A DNA stretch of 64,000 nt from Saprospiraceae bacterium (GTDB taxonomy: Bacteria > Bacteroidota > Bacteroidia > Chitinophagales > Saprospiraceae). The position numbers and the translations under genes were made by a program. Below the pieces are notes generated by a model. That model saw only the letters and a list, made by a program, of their open reading frames with translations, had not been told where the DNA came from and did no database searches. Position 1 is the stretch's first letter. Each line of letters begins with the position of its first letter. Shown piece by piece: positions 27,896-36,232 of the stretch. Location: the NCBI GenBank assembly GCA_016717655.1, contig JADKFC010000011.1:62001-126000 (forward strand), read 5' to 3'.

Positions 27896-30085
27896 ATGAG
27901 ACAACATCTTAGACACACTATCTTATTCAATTTTGTACTGGCAGCCCTTATTGTCATTTCAAGCCAAAATTTGACCTTCGGTCAGGTTTTTGTAAATGAA
28001 ATACACTACGACAATACAGGCGCTGATATCGGAGAAAGGATTGAGGTTGCCGGATTGGCAGGAACAAATCTAGCAGGCTACTCAATCTACATGTATAATG
28101 GAGGGGATGGCACTACCTATGCAAATTTCCCATTGGTAGGAACTTTGACCAACCAATGTACCGTTAGTGGTAATAACGTAGGTACCGCTGTATTTGATGT
28201 ACTTGCATTGACAGGATTTTCTTTCCAAAACGGACCCCCTGATGGATTTGCCCTGGTAGATCCAATGATGAATGTAGTTGAATTTTTGTCTTACGAAGGT
28301 TCCTTTACTGCAATAGATGGTCCTGCGAATGGTTCGAATTCAGTAGATATTGGAACTTCTGAACCATCAACTGCTTTAGTTAACTCATCAATCCAAAGAA
28401 CAGCCGCCGCTACCTGGGTTTTTAACGATGGCTTAAATACATTTAATGCATGTAATACCACACAATATTTTCCAACTAGTAGCATAGCTGTAAATCTTTC
28501 TGTGTCTTCACCTACCGGCTCGGAAGCCACGCCAGGTTCAACCATTACTGTTACTGCCACTGCAAGTGCCGCTGTAACAGGAAATCAAACAGTTACCCTT
28601 GCCGTTTCCGGAGCTTTTATCACAGGTGGTGATTACACTTTAAGTAATACTACTATTACCATTCCTAATGGAGGTACTGTTGGAACTGTGAATTTTAATG
28701 TGGTAAATGATGCCGTCTATGAAGGTTTAGAAGTATTAACATTAACAATGGGAAGTCCCTCAGGTGGGATTGTTCTTGGCCCCAATACGATCAGAACTAT
28801 TTCCATTACTGATAATGAAACTGAACCAGCTTATGAAGTTTGGAGTAATGAAATACACTATGACAATACAGGGATAGATGCCAACGAAAAAATTGAAATA
28901 GCAGGAGCCAGTGGCACCAATTTGGCAGGATGGGCCATCTATTATTATGATGGATCCAATGGATTGCCTTATGGAAATCCAAGTCCGCTAAGCGGCACAT
29001 TGCCGATAACCTGTACAGTTTCAGGTGAAAATGTTGGGGTTGTAGTAATTGATGTTCCCGCCACAAATGGAGGTTTTGCTTTCCAAGGTGGTGGTGGCTC
29101 TCCTGATGGTTGGGCACTGGTGGATCCAAATGGCGGTGTTGTTGATTTTTACTCTTATGAAGGTGTAATTACAGCACTTGGCGGTCCTGCCAATGGAAAA
29201 TTGTCTGTGGATATAGGAGTTCAGGAGGATGGAACGGGAACGGTAGACGGATCTATTCAAAGAACAGGAGAAACCACATGGGTAGTAGGCGCTTCTGCCA
29301 ATACTTTCGGAGCCTGCAACAGTACTCAATTTTTCCCCATTCCACCATGCCCTATGTTTTCAGGAGCTCCGGCCAATGTAAGCATAACCAACAGCAGCTG
29401 TGATCCTATGTGTGTTGTGAATGGTGGTTCTATCACTGCTCCCGGAGGTAGTCCTTGCCCTGCAATGTCAACCTTACAATATCAAGTAAACGGAGGTTCA
29501 TGGACAAGTGTCCTACCTACCTACAATCAAACAGGTCCTGTCCAGAACATCAAAACCCGTTGTTCTTGTGACAATGATCCAATGGTAGTGAGTACAGAAT
29601 CAGGAACGTTATCAACTGCTCCCGGTACCTGTACATTCACAACCTGGTATCAAGATATGGATGGTGACACTTATGGCAACCCAGCTGTTAGTCAAAGCAA
29701 CTGCAATCAACCAATGGGTTATGTTGGCAATGCCAATGACTGTAACGACAATGTTTTTGCACTTAACATCCCACCTTACGTTGTTACGTTAAATGGTGTT
29801 TGTTATGCCAGTATAGAAGCTGCATTGGCTGTTGCTATGTCCGGCAATACCATAGAAGTAGTTGGCAATATTTCTTCCATTGGAGTAAATGTTATTCCAG
29901 TTGGTGTTACGGTTCAGGTCAATGCCGGTGCAACCTGGTCTAACTCAATGATGTTGACCAACAATGGCACAATCACCGAAATAGGATCCGGTAACTTCAT
30001 CAATGCCGTGATGGGTGTATATAAAGGTACCGGTTTATTCAACGGTACACTTAACAATAGTGGAATTGTTGCCACAGGCAATTAA
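27896..30085 (+). CDS. Large secreted protein with lamin-tail-like and Calx-beta domains
   Basis: From ATG 27896 the protein has 729 residues with a signal peptide ending near TFGQV. Two long repeats of about 165 residues (VNEIHYDNTGADI and SNEIHYDNTGIDA, each ending in SIQRT..TW) are lamin-tail-like domains. Between them lies a Calx-beta domain (ITVTATASAAVTGNQT, DAVYEGLEVLTLTM, ISITDNE). The tail has cysteine-rich strand segments and ends FNGTLNNSGIVATGN, without an obvious T9SS sorting domain. It may be a surface or extracellular adhesin, or be truncated. A start 84 bases upstream (27812) is possible but lacks a good signal. A strong terminator follows. Confidence 0.8.
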   Translation: MRQHLRHTILFNFVLAALIVISSQNLTFGQVFVNEIHYDNTGADIGERIEVAGLAGTNLAGYSIYMYNGGDGTTYANFPLVGTLTNQCTVSGNNVGTAVFDVLALTGFSFQNGPPDGFALVDPMMNVVEFLSYEGSFTAIDGPANGSNSVDIGTSEPSTALVNSSIQRTAAATWVFNDGLNTFNACNTTQYFPTSSIAVNLSVSSPTGSEATPGSTITVTATASAAVTGNQTVTLAVSGAFITGGDYTLSNTTITIPNGGTVGTVNFNVVNDAVYEGLEVLTLTMGSPSGGIVLGPNTIRTISITDNETEPAYEVWSNEIHYDNTGIDANEKIEIAGASGTNLAGWAIYYYDGSNGLPYGNPSPLSGTLPITCTVSGENVGVVVIDVPATNGGFAFQGGGGSPDGWALVDPNGGVVDFYSYEGVITALGGPANGKLSVDIGVQEDGTGTVDGSIQRTGETTWVVGASANTFGACNSTQFFPIPPCPMFSGAPANVSITNSSCDPMCVVNGGSITAPGGSPCPAMSTLQYQVNGGSWTSVLPTYNQTGPVQNIKTRCSCDNDPMVVSTESGTLSTAPGTCTFTTWYQDMDGDTYGNPAVSQSNCNQPMGYVGNANDCNDNVFALNIPPYVVTLNGVCYASIEAALAVAMSGNTIEVVGNISSIGVNVIPVGVTVQVNAGATWSNSMMLTNNGTITEIGSGNFINAVMGVYKGTGLFNGTLNNSGIVATGN

Positions 30086-30109
30086 AGAAGAAAAATAGAA
30101 ATTAAAAAG

Positions 30110-30140
30110 AAAAGCCCCTGTCATTGACAAGGGCTTTTTT
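30110..30140. terminator. Bidirectional intrinsic terminator
   Basis: AAAAGCCC, TGTCA, TGACA and GGGCTTTT form a long stem with small bulges, followed by a T-run on the plus strand and an A/T-run on the other. It lies between two converging genes. Confidence 0.85.
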
Positions 30141-30165
30141 TATTCCAACAACTAAATACTTACTT

Positions 30166-31173
30166 TTAAAAAGGGTTCACCCCAGCAACGGTGGTGTATT
30201 TAAAACTGAGTTTTTGATCCGGATAAATATGCCTGAAAGCAGATTGCACCATCAAAGTTCCCTCGTGAAAGCCACAAAGAATCAGCTTTAACTTTCCCGG
30301 ATACGTGTTAACGTCGCCAATCGCATAAACCCCCAGCAAATTGGTGCTATAATCAAAAGTATTGACCACAATGGCATTCTGATCAATTTCGAGGCCCCAA
30401 TCAGCCAAAGGACCCAGCTTTGGACTCAAACCAAAAAGAGGGATAAAATAGTCTACATCCACTTCCTGATTGCCCTGATCATCGATTTCTAACACAACTT
30501 TTTTCAAAGTTTCATCACCCACCAAGTCTATGGCCTGGGCATTGGTCACTAACTTCACCTTGCCCTGATTTACCAGTTCCATTACTTTTTCCACACTGTC
30601 TATGGCCCCTCTAAATGAGGTTCTTCTGTGGATCATAACTACTTCTTCTGCAATGTTGGCCAGGATGATGGTCCAGTCAAGCGCAGAGTCACCTCCACCG
30701 GCAATCAGTAACTTCTTGCCCCTGTATTTTTCCGGGTCGCGTATGATGTAGTCAATTCCTTTGTCTTCGTATTTTTCAATGCCCTCAATGGGTGGTTTTC
30801 TGGGTTCAAAACTACCTAGGCCGCCCGCTATGGCAATCACCGGGGCATACAATTCAGTGCCTTTATTGGTGGTCACCCGGTATTGATTTTCTCCTACTTG
30901 TTCCAATTTTTCTGCCCTTTCCCCAAAGGTAAATGTGGGATTAAAAGGAGCAATTTGTTTCATCAGGTTTTCTACCAGATCAGTGGCAAGGACCTCCGGA
31001 TATCCCGGAATGTCATAAATTGGTTTTTTGGGATAAATCTCATTTAGCTGACCACCGGCACTGGCCAGGGAATCAACCAAATGGCAACGCAACTTTAACA
31101 ATCCTGCTTCAAAAACGGTAAAAAGTCCAACCGGACCCGCGCCGATGATAAGAATGTCGGCTGTATTCTCCAT
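30166..31173 (-). CDS. Ferredoxin/flavodoxin-NADP reductase (thioredoxin-reductase-like)
   Basis: This 335-residue FAD enzyme belongs to the YumC/FNR2 group. The FAD-binding GxGxxG is IIGAGPVGLFT near residue 8, followed by SAGGQLNEIYP with no CxxC between domains, which separates it from thioredoxin reductase. The NADPH-binding motif is LIAGGGDSALDW near residue 157, and YAIGDVNTYPGK is the second FAD motif. It passes electrons between NADPH and ferredoxin or flavodoxin. It is transcribed alone, with a terminator between it and the secreted protein. Confidence 0.93.
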   Translation of the reverse strand: MENTADILIIGAGPVGLFTVFEAGLLKLRCHLVDSLASAGGQLNEIYPKKPIYDIPGYPEVLATDLVENLMKQIAPFNPTFTFGERAEKLEQVGENQYRVTTNKGTELYAPVIAIAGGLGSFEPRKPPIEGIEKYEDKGIDYIIRDPEKYRGKKLLIAGGGDSALDWTIILANIAEEVVMIHRRTSFRGAIDSVEKVMELVNQGKVKLVTNAQAIDLVGDETLKKVVLEIDDQGNQEVDVDYFIPLFGLSPKLGPLADWGLEIDQNAIVVNTFDYSTNLLGVYAIGDVNTYPGKLKLILCGFHEGTLMVQSAFRHIYPDQKLSFKYTTVAGVNPF

Positions 31174-31393
31174 TGTCTATTAATTTATGGCAAAAATACT
31201 CGCTTTCATGGTTAAATCATGGTAATAATGATGGTTCTCACTTTGGACTTTGACCTTACTCACTAAACAAGGATGCTATTCACAAATCATTAACACAAGT
31301 AGTTAATTGATGCTTAAACACAGCTGCAAGCTGTAGCACAATCCATTGAGTGATCGTCACACAAAGACAATCATTTCTTCAAAACAACAGAAA

Positions 31394-31777
31394 ATGAAAA
31401 AAACTTTTACCCTCCTCTTTTTCGCCCTGATTTTATTTTCATGCCAGGATATTGATGATGAAATTCTGCCCATGTTAGGACTCTATGATGCCCATGTGGT
31501 AGGCATTGACGGGCCTTTTTCGATCAATGTAACTGCGGCCGGCAGTGATGATGTATTGATTGATGCACCTTTCGATGGAGAATTCTGGTCTGTGGTCAGG
31601 GCAGATATAGATGAGACCGATCGTTTGAAATGGGACATCGATATTCATCGACAAACTTTGGCTCCCGGGGTAGAAATCTGGGGTGATGGTTTTTATTATG
31701 ATGGTACCTTACAATTGGATTATACCATGCAGTTTTTTGGCGAAAACTTTGATTACAGGATGGTAGCACAGCAATAA
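31394..31777 (+). CDS. Small lipoprotein of unknown function
   Basis: Started at ATG 31394 the product has 127 residues. It begins MKKTFTLLFFALILFSCQ, a clear lipoprotein signal. The acidic, strand-rich rest (DIDETDRLKWDIDIHR, MQFFGENFDYRMV) has no motif I recognise. The longer frame from 31346 would add 16 residues before the signal. It is flanked by two minus-strand genes and has its own 220-base upstream region. Confidence 0.7.
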   Translation: MKKTFTLLFFALILFSCQDIDDEILPMLGLYDAHVVGIDGPFSINVTAAGSDDVLIDAPFDGEFWSVVRADIDETDRLKWDIDIHRQTLAPGVEIWGDGFYYDGTLQLDYTMQFFGENFDYRMVAQQ

Positions 31778-31850
31778 AAATCTGGCCGCGGCGGTGCTTT
31801 CCATTGATCACTTTCGCAATAATTGAGTCCGGGCAGCCAGTCGCGGTCTT

Positions 31851-32780
31851 TTATCCTTTTAGTTTTAAATGGGTGGTCTCCACCAATTGTAGAGTTATAT
31901 CTTCTATAAAATAACTACCTGCCAAAGCATCCTGAAATAGGTGGAGTTTTCCTTCCTGTTTCATCAAATGCTGGAGGTTTTGCACCAACCTTGCGTAGTT
32001 ATTCTCATTGCCTTTCCAATCAGGCCCAGTAAGGTAATCTGCTCCCCCTAAAACCGCTGACAAGGCCTGATATGTAAAACGAATCAGGTCTTGATTAGGA
32101 TCCAGCCCCGAAGGTTTGAGTTGGGCCAAGGTGTACAGTTTTTTGGCACCTTTATTTTGACTGCTTAAGTCCAGGAACATAGATCTGAGGGCACGTAACC
32201 AGGCAATTTCTCCATAAAAATCGGATCCTACTTCGTGGTGGATAAGCCAACCCTGGCCACCATCTTCCCAGCTTGCCCTCATCTTACTAATGAGGTCAAC
32301 CAAGGCCTCCGCTGTGGTTTCGGCTACCGTTAAGTGGGTGCAAAATCTTTGATGGCTTGTGCTTTGGATGGGTATGACGACTGCCGCGCTTGATTGATTT
32401 TTTAACCAGTTTTCCCAGCCAACTATTTCCTGCTCATCTAAAGTTGAAAAATCCAGGAGGGTATGGATGTAATCCAAATGAACACCTGCCAACAGATCGT
32501 GTGGCAGATCCTCTTTACCGGGGGAAAGCCATAATGCTTCAGCTCCATTTTGAAGGGCTTGAAGACAAGCAACATTGTCCATACAACGAGCTATAATTTT
32601 CCATTCCTGCGTAGGCAAAAAACCAGTAACCTGATTTTGTGGGCCAGGCCAGGAAAAGCCATCATGGTCGTATAATGGTAGTTGGACAGCCAGATCCTGC
32701 AAGGTTTTACCTTCAGGCAATTCTTTTTTGACCTTCTCCAACCAGGCTTCTTTGGTGTGTTGTGGAAAATTGGTATCCAT
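31851..32780 (-). CDS. Short methylmalonyl-CoA mutase-like protein (small-subunit type)
   Basis: A 309-residue cytosolic protein. The N-terminus (HTKEAWLEKVKKELPEGKT) and the C-terminal DALAGSYFIEDIT are characteristic of methylmalonyl-CoA mutase chains; DGG and YLTGPDW segments lie between. It is far shorter than a normal small subunit and has no B12-binding domain. There is no catalytic partner beside it: the neighbours are a divergent MoxR and a convergent lipoprotein. It could be a non-catalytic subunit for a mutase encoded elsewhere. ATG 32780 is preferred over 32819. Confidence 0.75.
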   Translation of the reverse strand: MDTNFPQHTKEAWLEKVKKELPEGKTLQDLAVQLPLYDHDGFSWPGPQNQVTGFLPTQEWKIIARCMDNVACLQALQNGAEALWLSPGKEDLPHDLLAGVHLDYIHTLLDFSTLDEQEIVGWENWLKNQSSAAVVIPIQSTSHQRFCTHLTVAETTAEALVDLISKMRASWEDGGQGWLIHHEVGSDFYGEIAWLRALRSMFLDLSSQNKGAKKLYTLAQLKPSGLDPNQDLIRFTYQALSAVLGGADYLTGPDWKGNENNYARLVQNLQHLMKQEGKLHLFQDALAGSYFIEDITLQLVETTHLKLKG

Positions 32781-32922
32781 GTTTGCAAAGATAATGAATG
32801 CCAACAAGTGTACACACATACATTTTTTAACAAAACATTGTTTGGCTCCCTTTCGTTTAAATAAGGGATTTTGTTAATTTTGTCGCTTGTTTTTATTCTT
32901 AATTATTGAAAATTAAACATTT

Positions 32923-33882
32923 ATGTATAATTCTGACGTTGCAGCCGTTGATGGTTTAGCCAGTGCGTATAAAGAGCTTAAATCAGAAATAGGTAAAGTC
33001 ATCGTAGGACAAGATGAAGTTGTAAAATCGGTTTTGATCTCCTTATTTGCCAACGGCCATAGCTTGCTTGTGGGCGTACCGGGCCTGGCTAAGACCTTGT
33101 TGGTGAGTACCATAGCAGATGTCCTCGACCTGGATTTTAAGCGAATTCAGTTTACACCGGATTTAATGCCGTCAGACATAACCGGATCTGAAATTCTGGA
33201 TGAACACAAGTCTTTTAGATTTAACAGGGGACCCTTGTTTGCCAACATCATCCTTGCCGATGAAATCAACCGTACGCCTCCCAAAACCCAGGCAGCCCTT
33301 TTAGAGGCAATGCAGGAAAGATCGGTAACCATCAGTGGTACCAAACACATCTTGGCAAAGCCCTTTTTTGTGTTGGCTACCCAAAACCCCATCGAGCAGG
33401 AAGGTACTTATCCCCTTCCTGAAGCGCAGTTGGACCGTTTTATGTTTAATGTACAATTGGACTATCCGAGCTATGCTGAAGAGCTTAATGTGGTAAAAAG
33501 TACCACCGGAGCGCAGTCAACATCGTTAAAATCGATACTGAATACAGAACAAATTTTGTTTTTCCAAAACCTGGTCAGGAAAATTCCTATTGCTGACAAC
33601 GTACTGGAATATGCGGTTTCGCTGGCATGCAAAACAAGACCTGGAACGGACCTAGCCACACCGGAGGTCAACAAATACATCTCTTGGGGAGCAGGCCCTA
33701 GGGCATCGCAATACCTGGTTTTAGGTGCCAAATGCCATGCCGCCATTATGGGTAAATATTCTCCTGATATTGAGGATGTTAAGGCCATTGCAGAAAATGT
33801 ATTAAGACACAGGGTAGTAAGAAATTACAAGGCCGAGGCAGAAGGAATCAGCCTTCAAACCCTGTTAAGAGCGCTCTTGTGA
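32923..33882 (+). CDS. MoxR-family AAA+ ATPase (stand-alone)
   Basis: A 319-residue MoxR ATPase. Walker A is GVPGLAKT near residue 45, Walker B is LADEINR near 105, and sensor 1 lies in ATQNPIEQEGTYPLPEAQLDRF. The C-terminal lid domain ends in HRVVRNYKAEAEGI. MoxR proteins remodel or mature partner proteins, usually vWA or DUF58 proteins encoded nearby. Here no vWA gene is adjacent, unlike the second copy at 50148. A TAATTTTG box at 32875-32882 is a possible -7 element 40 bases before the start. Confidence 0.93.
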   Translation: MYNSDVAAVDGLASAYKELKSEIGKVIVGQDEVVKSVLISLFANGHSLLVGVPGLAKTLLVSTIADVLDLDFKRIQFTPDLMPSDITGSEILDEHKSFRFNRGPLFANIILADEINRTPPKTQAALLEAMQERSVTISGTKHILAKPFFVLATQNPIEQEGTYPLPEAQLDRFMFNVQLDYPSYAEELNVVKSTTGAQSTSLKSILNTEQILFFQNLVRKIPIADNVLEYAVSLACKTRPGTDLATPEVNKYISWGAGPRASQYLVLGAKCHAAIMGKYSPDIEDVKAIAENVLRHRVVRNYKAEAEGISLQTLLRALL

Positions 33883-33969
33883 TATAAATCAAGGGAAATC
33901 GAGAACTAAACAATTGAGCTAAAGCGTTGATACAAAGAATGTACTTACTTAAAATTAATCTTATCTGAC

Positions 33970-34733
33970 ATGAAGTTGTTTCGCCCTTTTGCCTTGATTT
34001 TAATGGTTCTGCCTATCCTTTTTCTGGGATGTGATGATGATGATCCCGTTGCAGGTAGTGGTGATTTGAAGTTAAAATTTAAACTCAGGTATGGTGACCA
34101 AACCCTGGTTATGTTTGAACCTTACACCTACCCTACCGGTCAGAAGATGACATTTAGCAGATTTAGTTTTTCCTTGCAGATGTGAAACTTAAAAATGCTT
34201 CTGGGTCTACAAGCATTCATGACATTTCGTACCACAATTTGACCAATTCACATACAGGTGCTAGTTCGGCAGCCAATGGATACGACTATACTATTGGAGG
34301 AGTTAAACCAGGTGCTTATACATCGATTCAATTTACCTTAGGGGTACCCAAGGCTAGTAATGACAAAACACCGGCTGACTTTTCCAATGATCACGTGCTG
34401 AGCAATCAGGCAGAATATTGGAGTGGTTGGAAAAGCTATGTATTCACCAAAACTGAAGGATTGATTGATTTGGATGGTGATGGCACGCTGGCGGAAGGAT
34501 ATGCGCTCCATACAGGGGCTAATGAATCATTAAGAACCGTTGAATTGCCTGCAAGTATTGTCATTGAAGAAGGAAAAGAAGCCGGACTGACTATTTTGGT
34601 AGATATTAAAAAGGAATTTGGTAGCAACCCCATCTACGACATTGAAACCAATCCTCAGATACACTCCTTATCTCAGATGCCATTTGTAAAACAGCTGATT
34701 GATAACCTGGCTACCGCATTTTCAGTAGAATAA
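33970..34733 (+). CDS. MbnP-like lipoprotein (frameshifted)
   Basis: After restoring one T in the T5 run at 34167-34171 this is a 254-residue lipoprotein. The lipobox is ILFLGC, followed by an acidic DDDD stretch. The MbnP-type features are LKFKLRYGDQTLVM..PYTYPTGQKMTFSRFSF, GAYTSIQFTLGV and the acidic WSGWKSYVFTKTEGLIDLDGD. MbnP proteins are found beside TonB receptors and linked to copper uptake in methanotrophs; the Bacteroidota ones are little studied. Unrepaired, the frame stops at 34185 and a second frame starts at 34182. The ECF sigma gene follows after 56 bases. Confidence 0.75.
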
Positions 34734-34789
34734 GAGATTTTAAAAAAAACCAGCAAATGCTTAACTTGTCCCGGAAACTCCAGTAACCG

Positions 34790-35278
34790 GTGGACAAAGA
34801 AACTTTCAGGTACCTGTTTGATACGTACTATAATGCGTTGTGCAACTACGCCTGTCTGACACTGGGAATGAACGATGATGCCGAGGATGTAGTGATGGAA
34901 GTATTTACCCACATTTGGGATAAAAGAGAGGGTTTGGGGGATTTAGACAACCCAAAAGCTTACCTTTTCAAAAGTGTGTACCACAAGGCTATGGAAAAAA
35001 TCAGGGCAAAAAAATTGGTTATCGTAGCCCTGGAAGGAGAAAAAATTGTCGTCCCGGATTACAAAGAGGAGATAGCTGATGATTACCTGTTAAAAGAAAA
35101 GATCTTTCAATCTATACGACAATTGCCTACCCAATGCCGCGTTATCTTTGTAAAATCAAAAATTGAGGGCATGAGCCACAAAGAAATAGCGCAGGAGATG
35201 CAGATAGCAGTAAAAACCATTGAAAACCAGATTACCAAAGCCTTTAAACTGATTAGAAAACAATTGAACACCATTTAA
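34790..35278 (+). CDS. ECF RNA polymerase sigma factor
   Basis: A 162-residue sigma-70 family factor with region 2 (YYNALCNYACLTLGMNDDAEDVVMEVF) and region 4 (LPTQCRVIFVKSKIEGMSHKEIAQEM, KTIENQI). Layout and size match the Bacteroidota FecI-like ECF group. The best start is GTG at 34790, since the upstream ATG at 34756 is out of frame and meets a stop. FecR and the TonB receptor follow at 21 and six bases, the classic surface-signalling order in which the receptor signals through FecR to this factor. Confidence 0.93.
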   Translation: MDKETFRYLFDTYYNALCNYACLTLGMNDDAEDVVMEVFTHIWDKREGLGDLDNPKAYLFKSVYHKAMEKIRAKKLVIVALEGEKIVVPDYKEEIADDYLLKEKIFQSIRQLPTQCRVIFVKSKIEGMSHKEIAQEMQIAVKTIENQITKAFKLIRKQLNTI

Positions 35279-35299
35279 GCGTTATTTACAAGGAAAGCA

Positions 35300-36226
35300 A
35301 TGAATCTAAGAGACAACATAAATAAACTCAACGAAAGCGACGGACGCAAGCAGGCCGACCTGATCCAAATGTGGAAAAACGAAGCGTCTTCCAATCTTCA
35401 GTCCATGAAGGCTGAATGGGAAGGTCAACTTCCGGTAGACCAATTAAAGGGCTATCAACAATACCCTGTTGCCGAAGCTTTTGAAAAAATAACAACCGAG
35501 CCCTATCACAAGGTAGTACCTATGTGGCGTAAATGGGCCGTTGCGGCTTTGTTTACAGGATTGTTAGCAGTTAGTGGGCTCTACCTCTACCAAAGGGCCT
35601 CAGCAAACGTTACCATTGTAGCAGAAGCTGCAATTCACCACCACAAGTTAAACGACGGAAGTGAGGTGACCCTCGATAAAAATACCCGCCTGGATTACGA
35701 CGGAGAAAGAGCGGTTGCCATAGCCGGAAGGGGCTTCTTTAAAGTTGCCAAGAAAGAAAGTGGTGCCTCTTTTACGGTTGAGCTTAATAAAGGTAAGGTT
35801 ACTGTATTGGGAACCCGGTTTTCTGTTACCTCCCTGCCTGGCGAGGTAGAAGTAGCGGTTGAAGAAGGCAGGGTTAAATACGAATACGAAGGCAGATCTA
35901 TCATCATCAACGCAGGAGAACGGATGAAATTATCAGAACAAGATATTGTATCCAGCCCTATACTCAGCCCCAACCAGTTTAGCTGGTCGGCACAGGTGCT
36001 TGAATTTAAAAATACCCCATTGGATCGCGCTATTCAGGATATTGGCAGGCATTTTCATCAGAACCTGAGCCTTGCCACAGAAATCAAATCTGCCGGCAAA
36101 TGTTTGTTGACAACCCGTATTACCAGTGAAAACATAGATCAGGTGCTGGAAGAACTGAAGCTTCTTTTCCAAATTCAATACCACAAAAGCGGAGATCGCT
36201 ACGTTATCACATCAATGAAATGTTGA
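35300..36226 (+). CDS. FecR-family anti-sigma factor
   Basis: A 308-residue single-pass inner-membrane regulator. Residues about 1-70 are cytoplasmic and one membrane segment lies near 75-97 (WAVAALFTGLLAVSGLYL). The periplasmic FecR domain follows (HHHKLNDGSEVTLDKNTRL, VLGTRFSV, VEEGRVKYEY). A C-terminal DUF4974 domain (FKNTPLDRAIQDIGRHFHQN) resembles the STN domain of receptors. It should hold the sigma factor inactive until the downstream receptor signals. Confidence 0.93.
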   Translation: MNLRDNINKLNESDGRKQADLIQMWKNEASSNLQSMKAEWEGQLPVDQLKGYQQYPVAEAFEKITTEPYHKVVPMWRKWAVAALFTGLLAVSGLYLYQRASANVTIVAEAAIHHHKLNDGSEVTLDKNTRLDYDGERAVAIAGRGFFKVAKKESGASFTVELNKGKVTVLGTRFSVTSLPGEVEVAVEEGRVKYEYEGRSIIINAGERMKLSEQDIVSSPILSPNQFSWSAQVLEFKNTPLDRAIQDIGRHFHQNLSLATEIKSAGKCLLTTRITSENIDQVLEELKLLFQIQYHKSGDRYVITSMKC

Positions 36227-36232
36227 TGCACG

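Noticed and set aside
32923..33882. The stand-alone MoxR as part of a second vWA or defence system
   Set aside because: No vWA, DUF58 or nuclease gene is adjacent; its neighbours are a mutase-like gene and an MbnP lipoprotein.
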